Positions 1 through 8,205 of a stretch of DNA of 64,000 nucleotides are shown here, piece after piece. The notes beneath the pieces were generated by a model. The model worked only from the letters and a program-made list of their open reading frames with translations, searched no databases and was not told where the DNA came from. The position numbers were made by a program, and so were the translations under genes. The stretch is from Frigoribacterium faeni (lineage in GTDB: Bacteria; Actinomycetota; Actinomycetes; Actinomycetales; Microbacteriaceae): positions 62,001 to 126,000 of the forward strand of contig NZ_BJUV01000001.1 in NCBI RefSeq assembly GCF_007988805.1, given 5' to 3'. Position 1 is the first letter of the stretch; every line of letters begins with the position of its first letter.

Positions 1-14
1 CCGCGACGCGGCAC

Positions 15-20
15 TACGAT
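15..20 (+). promoter_or_regulatory. -10 box (TACGAT) of a leaderless gene
   Basis: TACGAT fits the actinobacterial TANNNT -10 element. It ends six bases before the ATG at 27, so transcription would start at or next to the start codon. No Shine-Dalgarno sequence is present. Confidence 0.5.
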
Positions 21-26
21 CGTGGC

Positions 27-434
27 ATGCCCGACGCTCTCTCCGTCACCTCCTCGGTGATCGAGCTCTTCGGCTGGTTCGGCTTCGTCGTGGGGACGCC
101 GTTCGTCCTCGCCGGAGCCGCGCTGCGGAGCCGCGCCCGACGCTACGAGGAGACGGTCGCCGTGGTCATCCCGGCCCCCGCGTACGCGCGCGTGGCGACC
201 GCCCGCTGGATGGACTCCTGGGGCGACCTCCACGAGACGCAGTTCGAGGAGTACGCGATCGAGACGCCGGTCGAGACCGAGCTGACGGTGCACTACGACC
301 CCCGCCGCCCCTCCCGGGCCCGGACGGATGCGCCGCATGAGGACGGGCGTGCGCTGACGATGGTCGGCCGGGTGCTGCTGAGCGTCGGAGCGGTGTGCGC
401 CCTCGCCTCGGTGGCCCTCCTGTTCGTCGACTGA
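27..434 (+). CDS. DUF3592-like two-TM membrane protein
   Basis: Small membrane protein of 135 aa, function unknown. One hydrophobic segment lies near the N-terminus (about residues 13-34) and one at the C-terminus (about 112-133), with a soluble domain between them. The segment ELTVHYDPRRPSRARTD resembles the 'V-x-V-x-Y-D-P-x-x-P-x-x-A' signature of DUF3592 proteins, which share this topology. The ATG is preceded by a TANNNT box and no ribosome binding site, so the message is probably leaderless. It reads in the same direction as the TPM-domain gene downstream, with its own promoter in between. Family assignment is from pattern only. Confidence 0.6.
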   Translation: MPDALSVTSSVIELFGWFGFVVGTPFVLAGAALRSRARRYEETVAVVIPAPAYARVATARWMDSWGDLHETQFEEYAIETPVETELTVHYDPRRPSRARTDAPHEDGRALTMVGRVLLSVGAVCALASVALLFVD

Positions 435-456
435 CCGACGACGCGGACGGCGTCAC

Positions 457-462
457 TAGACT
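457..462 (+). promoter_or_regulatory. -10 box (TAGACT) for the TPM/PspA unit
   Basis: TAGACT lies 26 bases before the GTG at 489. A purine-rich ribosome binding site (AGGGGAGAG, about 478-486) lies between it and the start, so this is a conventional leadered promoter. Confidence 0.4.
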
Positions 463-488
463 CGGCCCCAATCGTCGAGGGGAGAGTC

Positions 489-2462
489 GTGGGCGTCATC
501 ACACGGGCAGTCCGGTTCGCGGCGGCGACGGCGTTCGGCGCCGTCGTCCTGATCGCCGGGACGACGATCGGCGTCTCCCCCGCCCATGCCGAGGCGCCCG
601 TGGACCTCGCGGGCTCGTACGTGGTCGACCAGGCCGGTGTGCTCGATCCCGACGACGAGCAGCGGGTCGAGCAGTCGCTCGACACCCTCGCGGCCGAGAA
701 CGGCACGAACCTCTTCGTCGTCTACGTCGACTCGTTCAGCTCGCCGTCCGATCGGACGGACTGGGGCCGGGCGACGGCCGAGCTGAATCAGCTGGGGGTC
801 AACGACATCCTGCTCTCGGTGGCCGTCGACGACCGCCTCTACGACCTCTCGATCGCCGACGACTCCGCCGTCACCGCGGCGGACCAGGCGAGTCTCGAAT
901 CCGACGTGCTCGTCCCCGAGCTGCGCGACTCGGACTGGGCGGGCGCCGCGACGTCGTTGGCCGCCGCGCTCGGTTCCGACGGGGCGGACTCCGGGGGCGG
1001 TGGCGACGCCACCTGGCTGCTCTGGACCCTGGGCGTCCTGGCCCTCGTCGTCGTCGTGGTGGTGGCCGTCGTCCTGCTGGCGCGCGGCCGTCGCCGCCGG
1101 CGGCTGCTCGAGCGGACCCGCGCCGAGCTGACCGAGCTCGAGCGCCGCGCGGCGGGCATGCTCGTCGCGCTCGACGACGAGATCACCGCGGGTGCCCAGG
1201 AGGTCGGCTTCGCGTCGGCGCAGTTCGGCGACGAGGCCGCCCGGCCGTTCGTCGCGGCCGTCGCCGCCGCACGCGAGAGCGCGCGTGAGGCGTTCGAGCT
1301 GAGGCAGCGACTGGACGACTCCGTGCCCGACTCGGACGAGCAGCGTCGCGAGTGGACTCAGCGCATCATCGAGCTCTGCGAGAGCGCCGGCGAGGCGCTG
1401 GACACGCAGTCGGACGCCTTCGACGAGCTCCGTCGCGCCGAGGACGACGCTCCGCGCGACGCCGCGGCCCTCACGGACGAGGCGCGCGTCCGCCGCGCCC
1501 GCCTCGACGACACGCGCGCCACCCTCGTCTCGCTCGCACGGACGTACTCCCCCACGGCCGTCGCCACCATCGTCGACAACGCCGACCAGGCCGATCGGCT
1601 GCTCGACTTCGTCTCGGAGTGCCGGTCGGCGGCCGAGGCCCACCTGACGTCCGCCGAGACCGGACAGGCCGTCGCCCGTATCCGCGCCGCCCGTCAGGCC
1701 CTCGGCCAGGTCGACCAGCTGGCCGACGCGGTCGACCGCTCCGCGTCCGCGCTCACCACGGCGGGCAGCACCATCCCGGCCATGACGGAGGATCTCCGGT
1801 CCGACCTCACGACGGCTCGATCCGTCGATCCGTCGAGCTCACCGTCCGGAGGCGACCTCTCCGCTGCCGTCACGGCCACGCAGGAGGCTCTGCGCTTCGC
1901 GGAGACGACCCGCGACGATCCGCTCGCGGTCATCGATCGTCTCGACACGGCGAACAGCCGGATGGACGCCGCCCTCGCGGCGGTCCGCGACGCCGAGACC
2001 GCCGCCCGGCGCGCCCAGGCGGCTCTCGATCAGGCGCTGCTCTCCGGCCGCAGCCGGATCAGCGCGGCCCGCGACTTCATCGAGACCCGCCGCGGAGGCA
2101 TCGGTCCCGGACCCCGTACCCGGCTCTCGGAGGCCGAACGACACCTGGCGACCGCCGTGTCGCTCGCGACCACCGATCGCGACGCCGCGCTGGGCGAGGC
2201 GCATCTGGCCAATCAGGCGGCCGAGGCCGCGTCGACCGAGGCGGCCGCGGAGGTCTCGTCGTACCAGCAGCAGTCGCCGTTCTCCCCGGGCGGCGGGCGG
2301 GGGTCGGCGGGGGCCGACCTCGGGGGCATCGTCACCGGTCTGATCATCGGCGGCATGTTCAGCGGAGGCGGCCGCGGCGGAGGCGGCTTCGGCGGCGGCG
2401 GTGGCTTCGGCGGCGGAGGCGGCGGCGGCGGCGGCCGACGCTCCGGCGGCGGCCGGTTCTGA
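489..2462 (+). CDS. TPM-domain membrane protein with Gly-rich tail
   Basis: Secreted or membrane-anchored TPM-domain protein of 657 aa. A GTG start gives a signal peptide (about residues 1-35). A TPM domain follows (about 36-160; YVVDQAGVLDPDDEQRVEQSL is the family's opening), then a transmembrane helix (about 175-200), a long Ala/Glu/Arg-rich coiled coil to about 590, and a tail almost entirely of Gly with a few Phe and Arg. TPM domains are known from photosystem II repair and from bacterial envelope proteins; a biochemical activity cannot be read here. The next gene is a PspA homologue, so a shared role in membrane stress is likely but inferred. The start has a good ribosome binding site. 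Confidence 0.85.
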   Translation: MGVITRAVRFAAATAFGAVVLIAGTTIGVSPAHAEAPVDLAGSYVVDQAGVLDPDDEQRVEQSLDTLAAENGTNLFVVYVDSFSSPSDRTDWGRATAELNQLGVNDILLSVAVDDRLYDLSIADDSAVTAADQASLESDVLVPELRDSDWAGAATSLAAALGSDGADSGGGGDATWLLWTLGVLALVVVVVVAVVLLARGRRRRRLLERTRAELTELERRAAGMLVALDDEITAGAQEVGFASAQFGDEAARPFVAAVAAARESAREAFELRQRLDDSVPDSDEQRREWTQRIIELCESAGEALDTQSDAFDELRRAEDDAPRDAAALTDEARVRRARLDDTRATLVSLARTYSPTAVATIVDNADQADRLLDFVSECRSAAEAHLTSAETGQAVARIRAARQALGQVDQLADAVDRSASALTTAGSTIPAMTEDLRSDLTTARSVDPSSSPSGGDLSAAVTATQEALRFAETTRDDPLAVIDRLDTANSRMDAALAAVRDAETAARRAQAALDQALLSGRSRISAARDFIETRRGGIGPGPRTRLSEAERHLATAVSLATTDRDAALGEAHLANQAAEAASTEAAAEVSSYQQQSPFSPGGGRGSAGADLGGIVTGLIIGGMFSGGGRGGGGFGGGGGFGGGGGGGGGRRSGGGRF

Positions 2463-2538
2463 GCGGCTCTCCCCCGGCCCGCACGACTCCGCACGGTCCA
2501 CGATCATCACCAGCATCATCACTCGAAGGGAACACACC

Positions 2539-3252
2539 ATGTCGAAGCAGTCCATCTTCGGTCGGATCGCCCAGCTGACCCGAGCCAACGTCAACGCCCT
2601 GCTCGATCAGGCCGAGGATCCGGGCCTCATGCTCGATCAGCTCGTCCGCGACTACACGGCCAGCATCTCGGACGCCGAGAGCGCGGTCGCGCAGACGATC
2701 GGCAACCTCCGCCTCATCGAGCAGGACCACGCCGAGGACGTCGCCAACGCGGCCGAGTGGGAGCGCAAGGCCCGTGCGGCGAGCCGCAAGGCGGACGAGC
2801 TGCGGACGGGAGGCAACACCGTCGACGCCGACAAGTTCGACGCCCTGGCGAAGGTCGCCCTCGGCAAGCAGCTCTCCGCGGAGAAGGAGGCGAAGGACGC
2901 CGAGCCCACGATCGCCTCGCAGACCGAGGTGGTCGACCGCCTGAAGACCGGTCTGACGCAGATGCGGGGCAAGCTCGACCAGCTCAGCAGCAAGCGGGAC
3001 GAGCTGAACGCGCGCGTGAAGACCGCCGAGGCCCAGTCGAAGGTGGCCGACGCCGTCAAGAGCATCGACCTGATGGACCCCACCAGCGAGATCAGCCGCT
3101 TCGAGGACAAGGTCCGTCGCGAGGAGGCCAAGGTGCTCGGCCAGCAGGAGCTGGCCGCCTCCAGCCTCGACGCGCAGTTCGAGGACCTCGAGGACCTCGA
3201 CGAGCAGACCGAGATCGAGGCCCGGCTGGCCGCTCTGAAGCTCGGGGCGTGA
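2539..3252 (+). CDS. pspA: PspA/IM30 family membrane-stress protein
   Basis: PspA/Vipp1-type protein of 237 aa. It opens with MSKQSIFGRIAQLTRANVNA, typical of the amphipathic membrane-binding helix of this family, and goes on as one long charged helical hairpin or coiled coil. PspA proteins polymerise on the inner face of the cytoplasmic membrane and limit proton leakage under envelope stress. The ATG at 2539 has a GAAGGGAA ribosome binding site. It follows the TPM protein by 76 bp, and its stop overlaps the start of the next gene (GTGA), so all three may be co-transcribed. Assignment to the family is firm; the specific stress is unknown. Confidence 0.9.
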   Translation: MSKQSIFGRIAQLTRANVNALLDQAEDPGLMLDQLVRDYTASISDAESAVAQTIGNLRLIEQDHAEDVANAAEWERKARAASRKADELRTGGNTVDADKFDALAKVALGKQLSAEKEAKDAEPTIASQTEVVDRLKTGLTQMRGKLDQLSSKRDELNARVKTAEAQSKVADAVKSIDLMDPTSEISRFEDKVRREEAKVLGQQELAASSLDAQFEDLEDLDEQTEIEARLAALKLGA

Positions 3253-4364
3253 CGGCGGTCCCCGCGGGTCCGGCCGTGCCCACGGCCGAGGCCGTGGGCG
3301 CCCGTCGCCGAGGGGCCGACCGTCTCGTCGGAGTCGACGTCGCGCGAGGGATCGCCGTCCTCGGGATGTTCGCGGCTCACATGTGGCCGCGCGACCTGCT
3401 CGACGAGCGGTTCTTCGACGGCCGCTCGGCCATCCTCTTCGCGACGCTCGCCGGCGTCTCCCTCGGGCTCGTCTCCGGGGGCGCCTCCCCCGCGCCTCGG
3501 GATCGACGTGGACCGGTGGCGGGGTCGATCGCGATCCGGGCGGCCCTCCTGATCGTGCTGGGCCTCCTGCTCCAGGCCTGGAACGCCTACGTCCTCGTGA
3601 TCCTGCCGTACTACGGGGTCATGTTCGTCCTGCTGCTGGGGCTGCTCTGGCTGCCTCGCCGCGCACTCGTGCCCGTCGGCGCCGTCGTGACCCTGGTCGC
3701 GCCGTACCTCGCCGGCCGCGTCCCCGTCGACGGCTTCGGCGACACGACGCTCACCGGTCCGCTCGGCCTCGCCGCCGACGCCCTGCTCGTCGGCGCCTAC
3801 CCGGCGCTCGTCTGGCTGCCGTTCCTCATCGCCGGTCTCGTGGCCGCGCGGAGCGATCTGCGCCGCCGACGCACCCAGCTGACCATGGTGATCGTCGGCG
3901 CCGTCGCGGCGGTGCTCGGGTACTCCGCGAGGTTCCTCCCCGGCGCCGGGGCCGTCCCCGCCCTCGACCCCGCCGACCACGAGGGCATGCCCGCCGAGAT
4001 CGTCGGCTCCGGCGGCGTCGCCGTCGCCGTGATCGGGCTCCTGCTGCTCGTCACCGGTGCGGGTCGTGAGATCGGCGCACCGACGGCGATCGCCCGGACC
4101 GCGCTCTCGCCCCTCGCGGCCACGGGCGCGCAACCGCTCACCGTCTACACCCTGCATCTGCTCATCACCGCCCCGCTCTTCACGGCCTACCGGTTCGCCG
4201 GAGGCTCCTACGGTCTCCCTCTCGGCTGGCTGGTCACGGCCGTCGTCGGCACGCTCGTCTACGCCTCGCTGTGGCGGCGGTTCGTCGGACGGGGTCCGCT
4301 CGAACGCCTGGTCGCGAGGGCGAGCCGGCCCTGGGACCGACCCGGCGACGTGTCGTCGGGATGA
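3249..4364 (+). CDS. Polytopic membrane protein, DUF1624/DUF418 acyltransferase-like
   Basis: Integral membrane protein of 371 aa with about nine or ten hydrophobic helices. The stretch RLVGVDVARGIAVLGMFAAH matches the opening 'R-x-x-x-D-x-x-R-G-x-A-x-x-G-x-x-x-x-H' of the DUF1624 (heparan-alpha-glucosaminide N-acetyltransferase-like) and DUF418 families; His and Arg there are probably functional. Such proteins move acyl groups across the membrane onto sugars or cell-wall components, but the acceptor is unknown. GTG start chosen because it overlaps the pspA stop (GTGA), showing translational coupling. A copy of the 17-bp GACCCGCGCCTCCTCGG repeat begins inside its stop codon. Confidence 0.7.
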   Translation: MTAVPAGPAVPTAEAVGARRRGADRLVGVDVARGIAVLGMFAAHMWPRDLLDERFFDGRSAILFATLAGVSLGLVSGGASPAPRDRRGPVAGSIAIRAALLIVLGLLLQAWNAYVLVILPYYGVMFVLLLGLLWLPRRALVPVGAVVTLVAPYLAGRVPVDGFGDTTLTGPLGLAADALLVGAYPALVWLPFLIAGLVAARSDLRRRRTQLTMVIVGAVAAVLGYSARFLPGAGAVPALDPADHEGMPAEIVGSGGVAVAVIGLLLLVTGAGREIGAPTAIARTALSPLAATGAQPLTVYTLHLLITAPLFTAYRFAGGSYGLPLGWLVTAVVGTLVYASLWRRFVGRGPLERLVARASRPWDRPGDVSSG

Positions 4365-4379
4365 CCCGCGCCTCCTCGG
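4363..4379. repeat. Dispersed 17-bp repeat, copy 1
   Basis: Exact copy of GACCCGCGCCTCCTCGG. It overlaps the last two bases of the upstream stop codon and lies in the 61-bp gap before the arginase-family gene. Confidence 0.8.
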
Positions 4380-4425
4380 GGACGACTCCTGTCGACCGGG
4401 CGTCGGCTGTGCCAGACTGACGCCC

Positions 4426-5253
4426 GTGAGGTTCGTCGTGGTTCCGCAGTGGCAGGGTTCTCCGTCGTCGAGGGCGATGCGACTCGCCGAGGGCGCCTAC
4501 GCGATCCTCGGCGATCTGCCCGCGAAGGCGACCACGCTGGTCGAGGTGCCCGTGGGCGCCGGCGATTCCCTGGGCACGCGGATCCACCGACTGTCGTCCG
4601 TGCTGTCGATCGCCGAGGCGGTCGGGCGCGAGCTGCGGTCCGACGACTCGCCCGCGCTCGTCGTGGGCGGCGACTGCGGCGTCGAGTACGCCGCCGTCCG
4701 TCACGCGCTCACCCCTCGCACCGCGGTGGTCTGGTTCGACGCCCACCCCGACCTGCACAGCCCGCGGAGCAGCGAGAGCGGCGCCTTCAGCGGCATGGTG
4801 CTGCGCGCCCTGATCGGCGACGCGACCGACGAGATGCCGTCGCTCGAGCCCGGCCCCGTCGCCGAGCCGCTCGACCCCTCCCGGGTGGTGCTGGCGGGCA
4901 CCCGGACCTTCGACGACGCCGAAGATCTCTACGTCGAGAGCCGCCGGGTGCGCTCGGTCTCGTCGCTCGACCTCGCACCCGACGACGTCGTCGCGGCCGT
5001 CGCCGACTCCGGGGCGACCGAGGTCTACATCCACATCGACCTCGACGTGCTCGACCCCGGCAGCCTCGACGGTCTGCTCGCGCCCCAGCCGTTCGGCATC
5101 GAGCCGGCCGTGCTGATCTCGACGATCGCGGCGCTGAAGGCCCGATTCACCCTCGTCGGAGCCGGCCTGTGCTCGTTCGCGCCGGTCGACGCCGCCCACG
5201 CGTCGGACGACATGGGCACCATCCTGCGCATCGTCGGGGCGCTCTCGCGATGA
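4426..5253 (+). CDS. Arginase/agmatinase-fold protein with altered metal site
   Basis: Arginase-superfamily protein of 275 aa, a normal length. Three of the family's metal-binding blocks are visible: GGDCG (81-85), WFDAHPDLH (about 103-111) and IDLDVLDP (about 205-214). The first block is normally GGDHS, and its His binds manganese; here that residue is Cys84, so metal content and substrate may differ from true arginases. The substrate cannot be told: arginine, agmatine, formiminoglutamate and others are all hydrolysed by this fold. GTG start at 4426; a weak -10 (CAGACT) ends seven bases upstream. Its stop overlaps the ATG of the crotonase gene, so the two form an operon. Confidence 0.8.
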   Translation: MRFVVVPQWQGSPSSRAMRLAEGAYAILGDLPAKATTLVEVPVGAGDSLGTRIHRLSSVLSIAEAVGRELRSDDSPALVVGGDCGVEYAAVRHALTPRTAVVWFDAHPDLHSPRSSESGAFSGMVLRALIGDATDEMPSLEPGPVAEPLDPSRVVLAGTRTFDDAEDLYVESRRVRSVSSLDLAPDDVVAAVADSGATEVYIHIDLDVLDPGSLDGLLAPQPFGIEPAVLISTIAALKARFTLVGAGLCSFAPVDAAHASDDMGTILRIVGALSR

Positions 5254-6053
5254 CCCCGTCGACCTCCGACGACCGCCCGCGGGTCAGCGTCGAGCAGCGC
5301 GGGCACGTCCTGCTGATGGGGCTCGACCGCCCCGAGAAGCGGAACGCCGCCGATCTCCGGATGCTGCGCGAGCTGGCGCTCGCCTACGGCCGGCTCGACC
5401 GCGACCCCGACCTCCGCGTCGGCCTGCTCTTCGCGCACGGCGACCACTTCACGGCCGGGCTCGACCTCGGCGACGTGATGCCGGCCGTGACCGACGCCGG
5501 GCTCGACGTCGTGCCCGAGGGCGGCATCGATCCGTGGCAGGTGCACGGCCGCTCGCTGAGCAAGCCCGTCGTGATGGCGGCCCAGGGCACCTGCCTGACC
5601 CTCGGGGTCGAGCTGGCCCTGGCCAGCGACATCGTGGTGGCGAGCGGCGACGCGCGGTTCGGACAGATCGAGGTCGGCCGCGCCATCCTGCCCTTCGGCG
5701 GGGCGACGATCCGTCTGCCCCGGCGGGTGGGGTGGGGCGACGCGATGCGCTATCTGCTGACCGGCGACCTGATGGACGCCGAGGAGGCGCGGCGCATCGG
5801 ACTCGTGCAGGATCTCGTCCCCGAGGGCGCCGCTTTCGGTCGGGCGCTCGAGCTCGCGGAACGGATCGCCGTCCAGGCCCCCCTCGCCGTCCAGGCCACG
5901 CTCGAGAACGCCCGCCTCGCGGTGCGCGAGGGCGACGCCGCGGCGGAGCGGCGGCTGCAACCGGAGCTCGTGCGCCTGCTCGCCACCGACGACGCGCGCA
6001 TCGGATTCGAGGCGTTCGTCGCCCGCAGCGATGCCGAGTTCACCGGCCGCTGA
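5250..6053 (+). CDS. Enoyl-CoA hydratase/isomerase (crotonase) family
   Basis: Crotonase-superfamily enzyme of 267 aa acting on acyl-CoA thioesters in the cytoplasm. Visible landmarks are LDRPEKRNA near the N-terminus, the oxyanion-hole strands HFTAGLDL (about 64-71) and GTCLTLGVELALASDIVV, and the C-terminal helices. The catalytic acids that separate hydratases from isomerases are not clear, so the exact reaction is not assigned. It starts on the ATG that overlaps the arginase-family stop (ATGA), with no own promoter, and is followed by a strong hairpin. The pairing with an arginase-fold protein suggests a joint amino-acid catabolic step, but that is inference. Confidence 0.85.
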   Translation: MTPSTSDDRPRVSVEQRGHVLLMGLDRPEKRNAADLRMLRELALAYGRLDRDPDLRVGLLFAHGDHFTAGLDLGDVMPAVTDAGLDVVPEGGIDPWQVHGRSLSKPVVMAAQGTCLTLGVELALASDIVVASGDARFGQIEVGRAILPFGGATIRLPRRVGWGDAMRYLLTGDLMDAEEARRIGLVQDLVPEGAAFGRALELAERIAVQAPLAVQATLENARLAVREGDAAAERRLQPELVRLLATDDARIGFEAFVARSDAEFTGR

Positions 6054-6070
6054 CGAGAGCGCCCATGCGA

Positions 6071-6104
6071 AGAGCCCGCCCGCCCCGAGGGGCAGGCGGG
6101 CTCT
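6071..6104. terminator. Hairpin terminator between convergent genes
   Basis: Inverted repeat with arms AGAGCCCGCC and GGCGGGCTCT, a C-A mismatch, then four or five more G-C pairs and a small loop. It lies 17 bp past the crotonase stop and 17 bp before the csbD stop on the other strand, so it can end both transcripts. There is no long U tract, as is usual in actinobacteria. Confidence 0.75.
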
Positions 6105-6121
6105 GAACGCGGCAGCGCAGC

Positions 6122-6292
6122 CTACTTGAAGACGTCTTTCACGTCTTCGCCGGCCTTCTTCGCCGTCGCGGAGGCCTGGTCCTTCTGGCCTTCGACCTTG
6201 AGGTCGTCGTCACCCTTGTGGTCACCGACGGCCTCTTTGGCCTTACCCGCGATGTCTTGAGCGGCGTTCTTGATCTTGTCGTCGAGTCCCAT
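6122..6292 (-). CDS. csbD: CsbD-like general stress protein
   Basis: Small soluble protein of 56 aa. MGLDDKIKNAAQDIAGKAKE and the Lys/Asp-rich remainder match the CsbD family, short helical proteins induced in general and cell-wall stress in many bacteria, with no known enzymatic activity. The start is fixed by a near-perfect AGGAGGTCACC ribosome binding site, much stronger than most sites in this window, which suggests high expression. Transcribed divergently from the flavin reductase operon. Confidence 0.9.
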   Translation of the reverse strand: MGLDDKIKNAAQDIAGKAKEAVGDHKGDDDLKVEGQKDQASATAKKAGEDVKDVFK

Positions 6293-6439
6293 GGTGACCT
6301 CCTCATGTTGGCGCGTCAGCGCGTGATGACTGCACGATATCCACGCCGCGGATCGCCCCGACCGAACGCACACCTGGCGTTCAGGAACATCACCGTTCCC
6401 GGCCAGGGCGGCGCCGGGCATCCACCCTGGCGCGAGGAC

Positions 6440-6445
6440 TACGGT
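6440..6445 (+). promoter_or_regulatory. -10 box (TACGGT) of a leaderless operon
   Basis: TACGGT ends six bases before the ATG at 6452. No Shine-Dalgarno sequence lies between, so the flavin reductase message probably starts at its AUG. Confidence 0.45.
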
Positions 6446-6451
6446 CGAGCG

Positions 6452-7852
6452 ATGACGACTTATGACCTCATCGTGATCGGCGCCGGCGCAGTCGGCGAGA
6501 ACGTGGCGGACTACGCCAAGCGAAACGGCCTCTCGGTCGCCCTGGTCGAAGCCGACCTGGTCGGCGGCGAATGCTCGTACTGGGCCTGCATGCCGTCCAA
6601 GGCCCTGCTCCGCTCGACCTCCGTGCTGCGGGCCGCGCGCTCGGTCGGAGGCGCGGCCCAGGCCGTGACGGGCGACGTCGACGTCGCCGCGGTGCTGCGC
6701 CGGCGCGACTCGTTCACCAGCGGCTGGGACGACTCCGGTCAGGCCGACTGGGTCTCCGGCGCCGGCATCGACCTCGTCCGGGGCCACGCGACCATCACCG
6801 GCGTCAAGGAGGTGACCGTCGACGGGGTCGTGCACACGGCGACCCACGCCGTCGTGGCCGCGACCGGCTCGACGGCGCTGCTGCCCGACATCCCGGGTCT
6901 CGCCGACGCGCGCCCCTGGACGAGTCGCGAGGCGACCAGCGCGACGACCGTCCCGCAGAGCCTCGTCGTCATCGGCGGCGGCGTCGTCGCCACCGAGATG
7001 GCGACGGCGTACCAGGGACTCGGCGCGACCGTGACCCTGGTCGCCCGCAGCGGACTCCTCGGCGGGCAGGAGCCCTTCGCCGGGGAGCTCGTGGCCGACG
7101 GCCTGCGCGAGCTCGGGGTCGACCTGCGCGTCGGGGTCTCCCCGACGAACGTGCTGCGCACCGAGCACGACACCGTCGAGGTGACCCTGGACGACGGCAG
7201 CACCGTGGTCGCCGACGAGGTGCTCGTCGCGACCGGGCGCCTGCCCCGCACCTCGGACCTCGGACTCGAGAACGTCGGCATCGAGCCCGGCGACTGGCTG
7301 CAGGTCGACGACACCCTGCTGGTCCACGGCACCGACTGGCTCTACGGCGTCGGCGACGTCAACCACCGCGCGCTCCTCACCCACCAGGGCAAGTACCAGG
7401 CCCGCGCGGCGGGCGAGGTCATCGCGGCGCGGGCGCAGGGCCGCGAGCTGTCGACCGCCCCATGGGGCGCGCACGTCGCCACGGCCGACGACGCGGCCGT
7501 GCCCCAGGTCACCTTCACCGACCCCGAGGTCGCGAGCGTCGGCCTCACCGCCGACGCCGCGACCAAGCGCGGCATCGACGTCCGGGTCGTCGACTACGAC
7601 CTCGCGGCCGTCGCGGGCTCGGCTCTGCACTCCGACTCGTACAAGGGCCAGGCCCGCATCGTCGTCGACGAGTCCCGCAAGGTGATCGTCGGCGCCACGT
7701 TCGTCGGCCCCGACGTCAGCGACCTGCTGCACGCCGCGACCGTCGCCGTCGTCGGCGAGGTGCCGATCGGCCGCCTGTGGCACGCCGTGCCCTCGTACCC
7801 CACGGTCAGCGAGGTCTGGCTGCGCCTCCTCGACAGCTACGGGCGCCCGTGA
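6452..7852 (+). CDS. Pyridine nucleotide-disulfide oxidoreductase (dihydrolipoyl dehydrogenase-like)
   Basis: FAD- and NAD(P)-dependent disulfide reductase of 466 aa. It has an FAD-binding Rossmann motif (GAGAVGENVADYAKRNGL, about 10-27), a redox-active CSYWAC pair (Cys41 and Cys46) followed by MPSKALL, a second nucleotide-binding motif (VVIGGGVVATEMATAYQGLG), and a C-terminal dimerisation domain. The active-site spacing is that of lipoamide, glutathione and mercuric reductases, but the sequence between the cysteines differs from LpdA (CLNVGC), so lipoamide is not the certain substrate. It overlaps the HEXXH mini-protein (GTGA) and heads a three-gene operon. Confidence 0.85.
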   Translation: MTTYDLIVIGAGAVGENVADYAKRNGLSVALVEADLVGGECSYWACMPSKALLRSTSVLRAARSVGGAAQAVTGDVDVAAVLRRRDSFTSGWDDSGQADWVSGAGIDLVRGHATITGVKEVTVDGVVHTATHAVVAATGSTALLPDIPGLADARPWTSREATSATTVPQSLVVIGGGVVATEMATAYQGLGATVTLVARSGLLGGQEPFAGELVADGLRELGVDLRVGVSPTNVLRTEHDTVEVTLDDGSTVVADEVLVATGRLPRTSDLGLENVGIEPGDWLQVDDTLLVHGTDWLYGVGDVNHRALLTHQGKYQARAAGEVIAARAQGRELSTAPWGAHVATADDAAVPQVTFTDPEVASVGLTADAATKRGIDVRVVDYDLAAVAGSALHSDSYKGQARIVVDESRKVIVGATFVGPDVSDLLHAATVAVVGEVPIGRLWHAVPSYPTVSEVWLRLLDSYGRP

Positions 7853-8205
7853 CGGGTGTCGTCGTCGACTCGCCGCTCTCGCGTCTCGGCTGCTCGTTCG
7901 CGACTCTCGTGGGGCTCACGATCGGCGTGCCGCTCAGCACCGGCCGGGTGCGCGTGGTCGGCGACCTCATCGTCTGCCGAGGGCTCCCCCGCTGGGCCTT
8001 CAAACGGGGCGGCACGTGCATCGGGCGGGTCTACCTGACCCGCGACAACGACGGCCCCCGCGTGCTGCGCCACGAGGCCGTGCATGTCACCCAATGGCGG
8101 AAGTACGGCATGCTGATGCCACTGCTGTACTTCCTGGCCGGCAGCGATCCACTGACGAACAGGTTCGAGATCGAGGCCGGCCTCGAAGAAGGGGGTTATC
8201 GATGA
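7849..8205 (+). CDS. Small HEXXH-containing protein
   Basis: Protein of 118 aa, not recognised. It has a weakly hydrophobic N-terminal part (about 10-30) and a basic central region. A RHEAVH segment carries a complete HEXXH zinc motif at residues 75-79, followed by one hydrophobic helix (LMPLLYFLAG) and a Glu-rich end (FEIEAGLEE) that could supply the third metal ligand. HEXXH is the signature of zincin metallopeptidases, but the protein is much shorter than known zincins, and a metal-binding chaperone role is equally possible. It starts on a GTG overlapping the previous stop, and its own stop overlaps the next ATG, so it is tightly coupled to two oxidoreductases. Confidence 0.7.
   Translation: MTGVVVDSPLSRLGCSFATLVGLTIGVPLSTGRVRVVGDLIVCRGLPRWAFKRGGTCIGRVYLTRDNDGPRVLRHEAVHVTQWRKYGMLMPLLYFLAGSDPLTNRFEIEAGLEEGGYR

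Noticed and set aside
5779-5792. CCGAGGAGGCGCGG inside the crotonase gene as another repeat copy
   Set aside because: It codes a normally conserved part of the enzyme (DAEEARRIGL), so it is likely to be chance.
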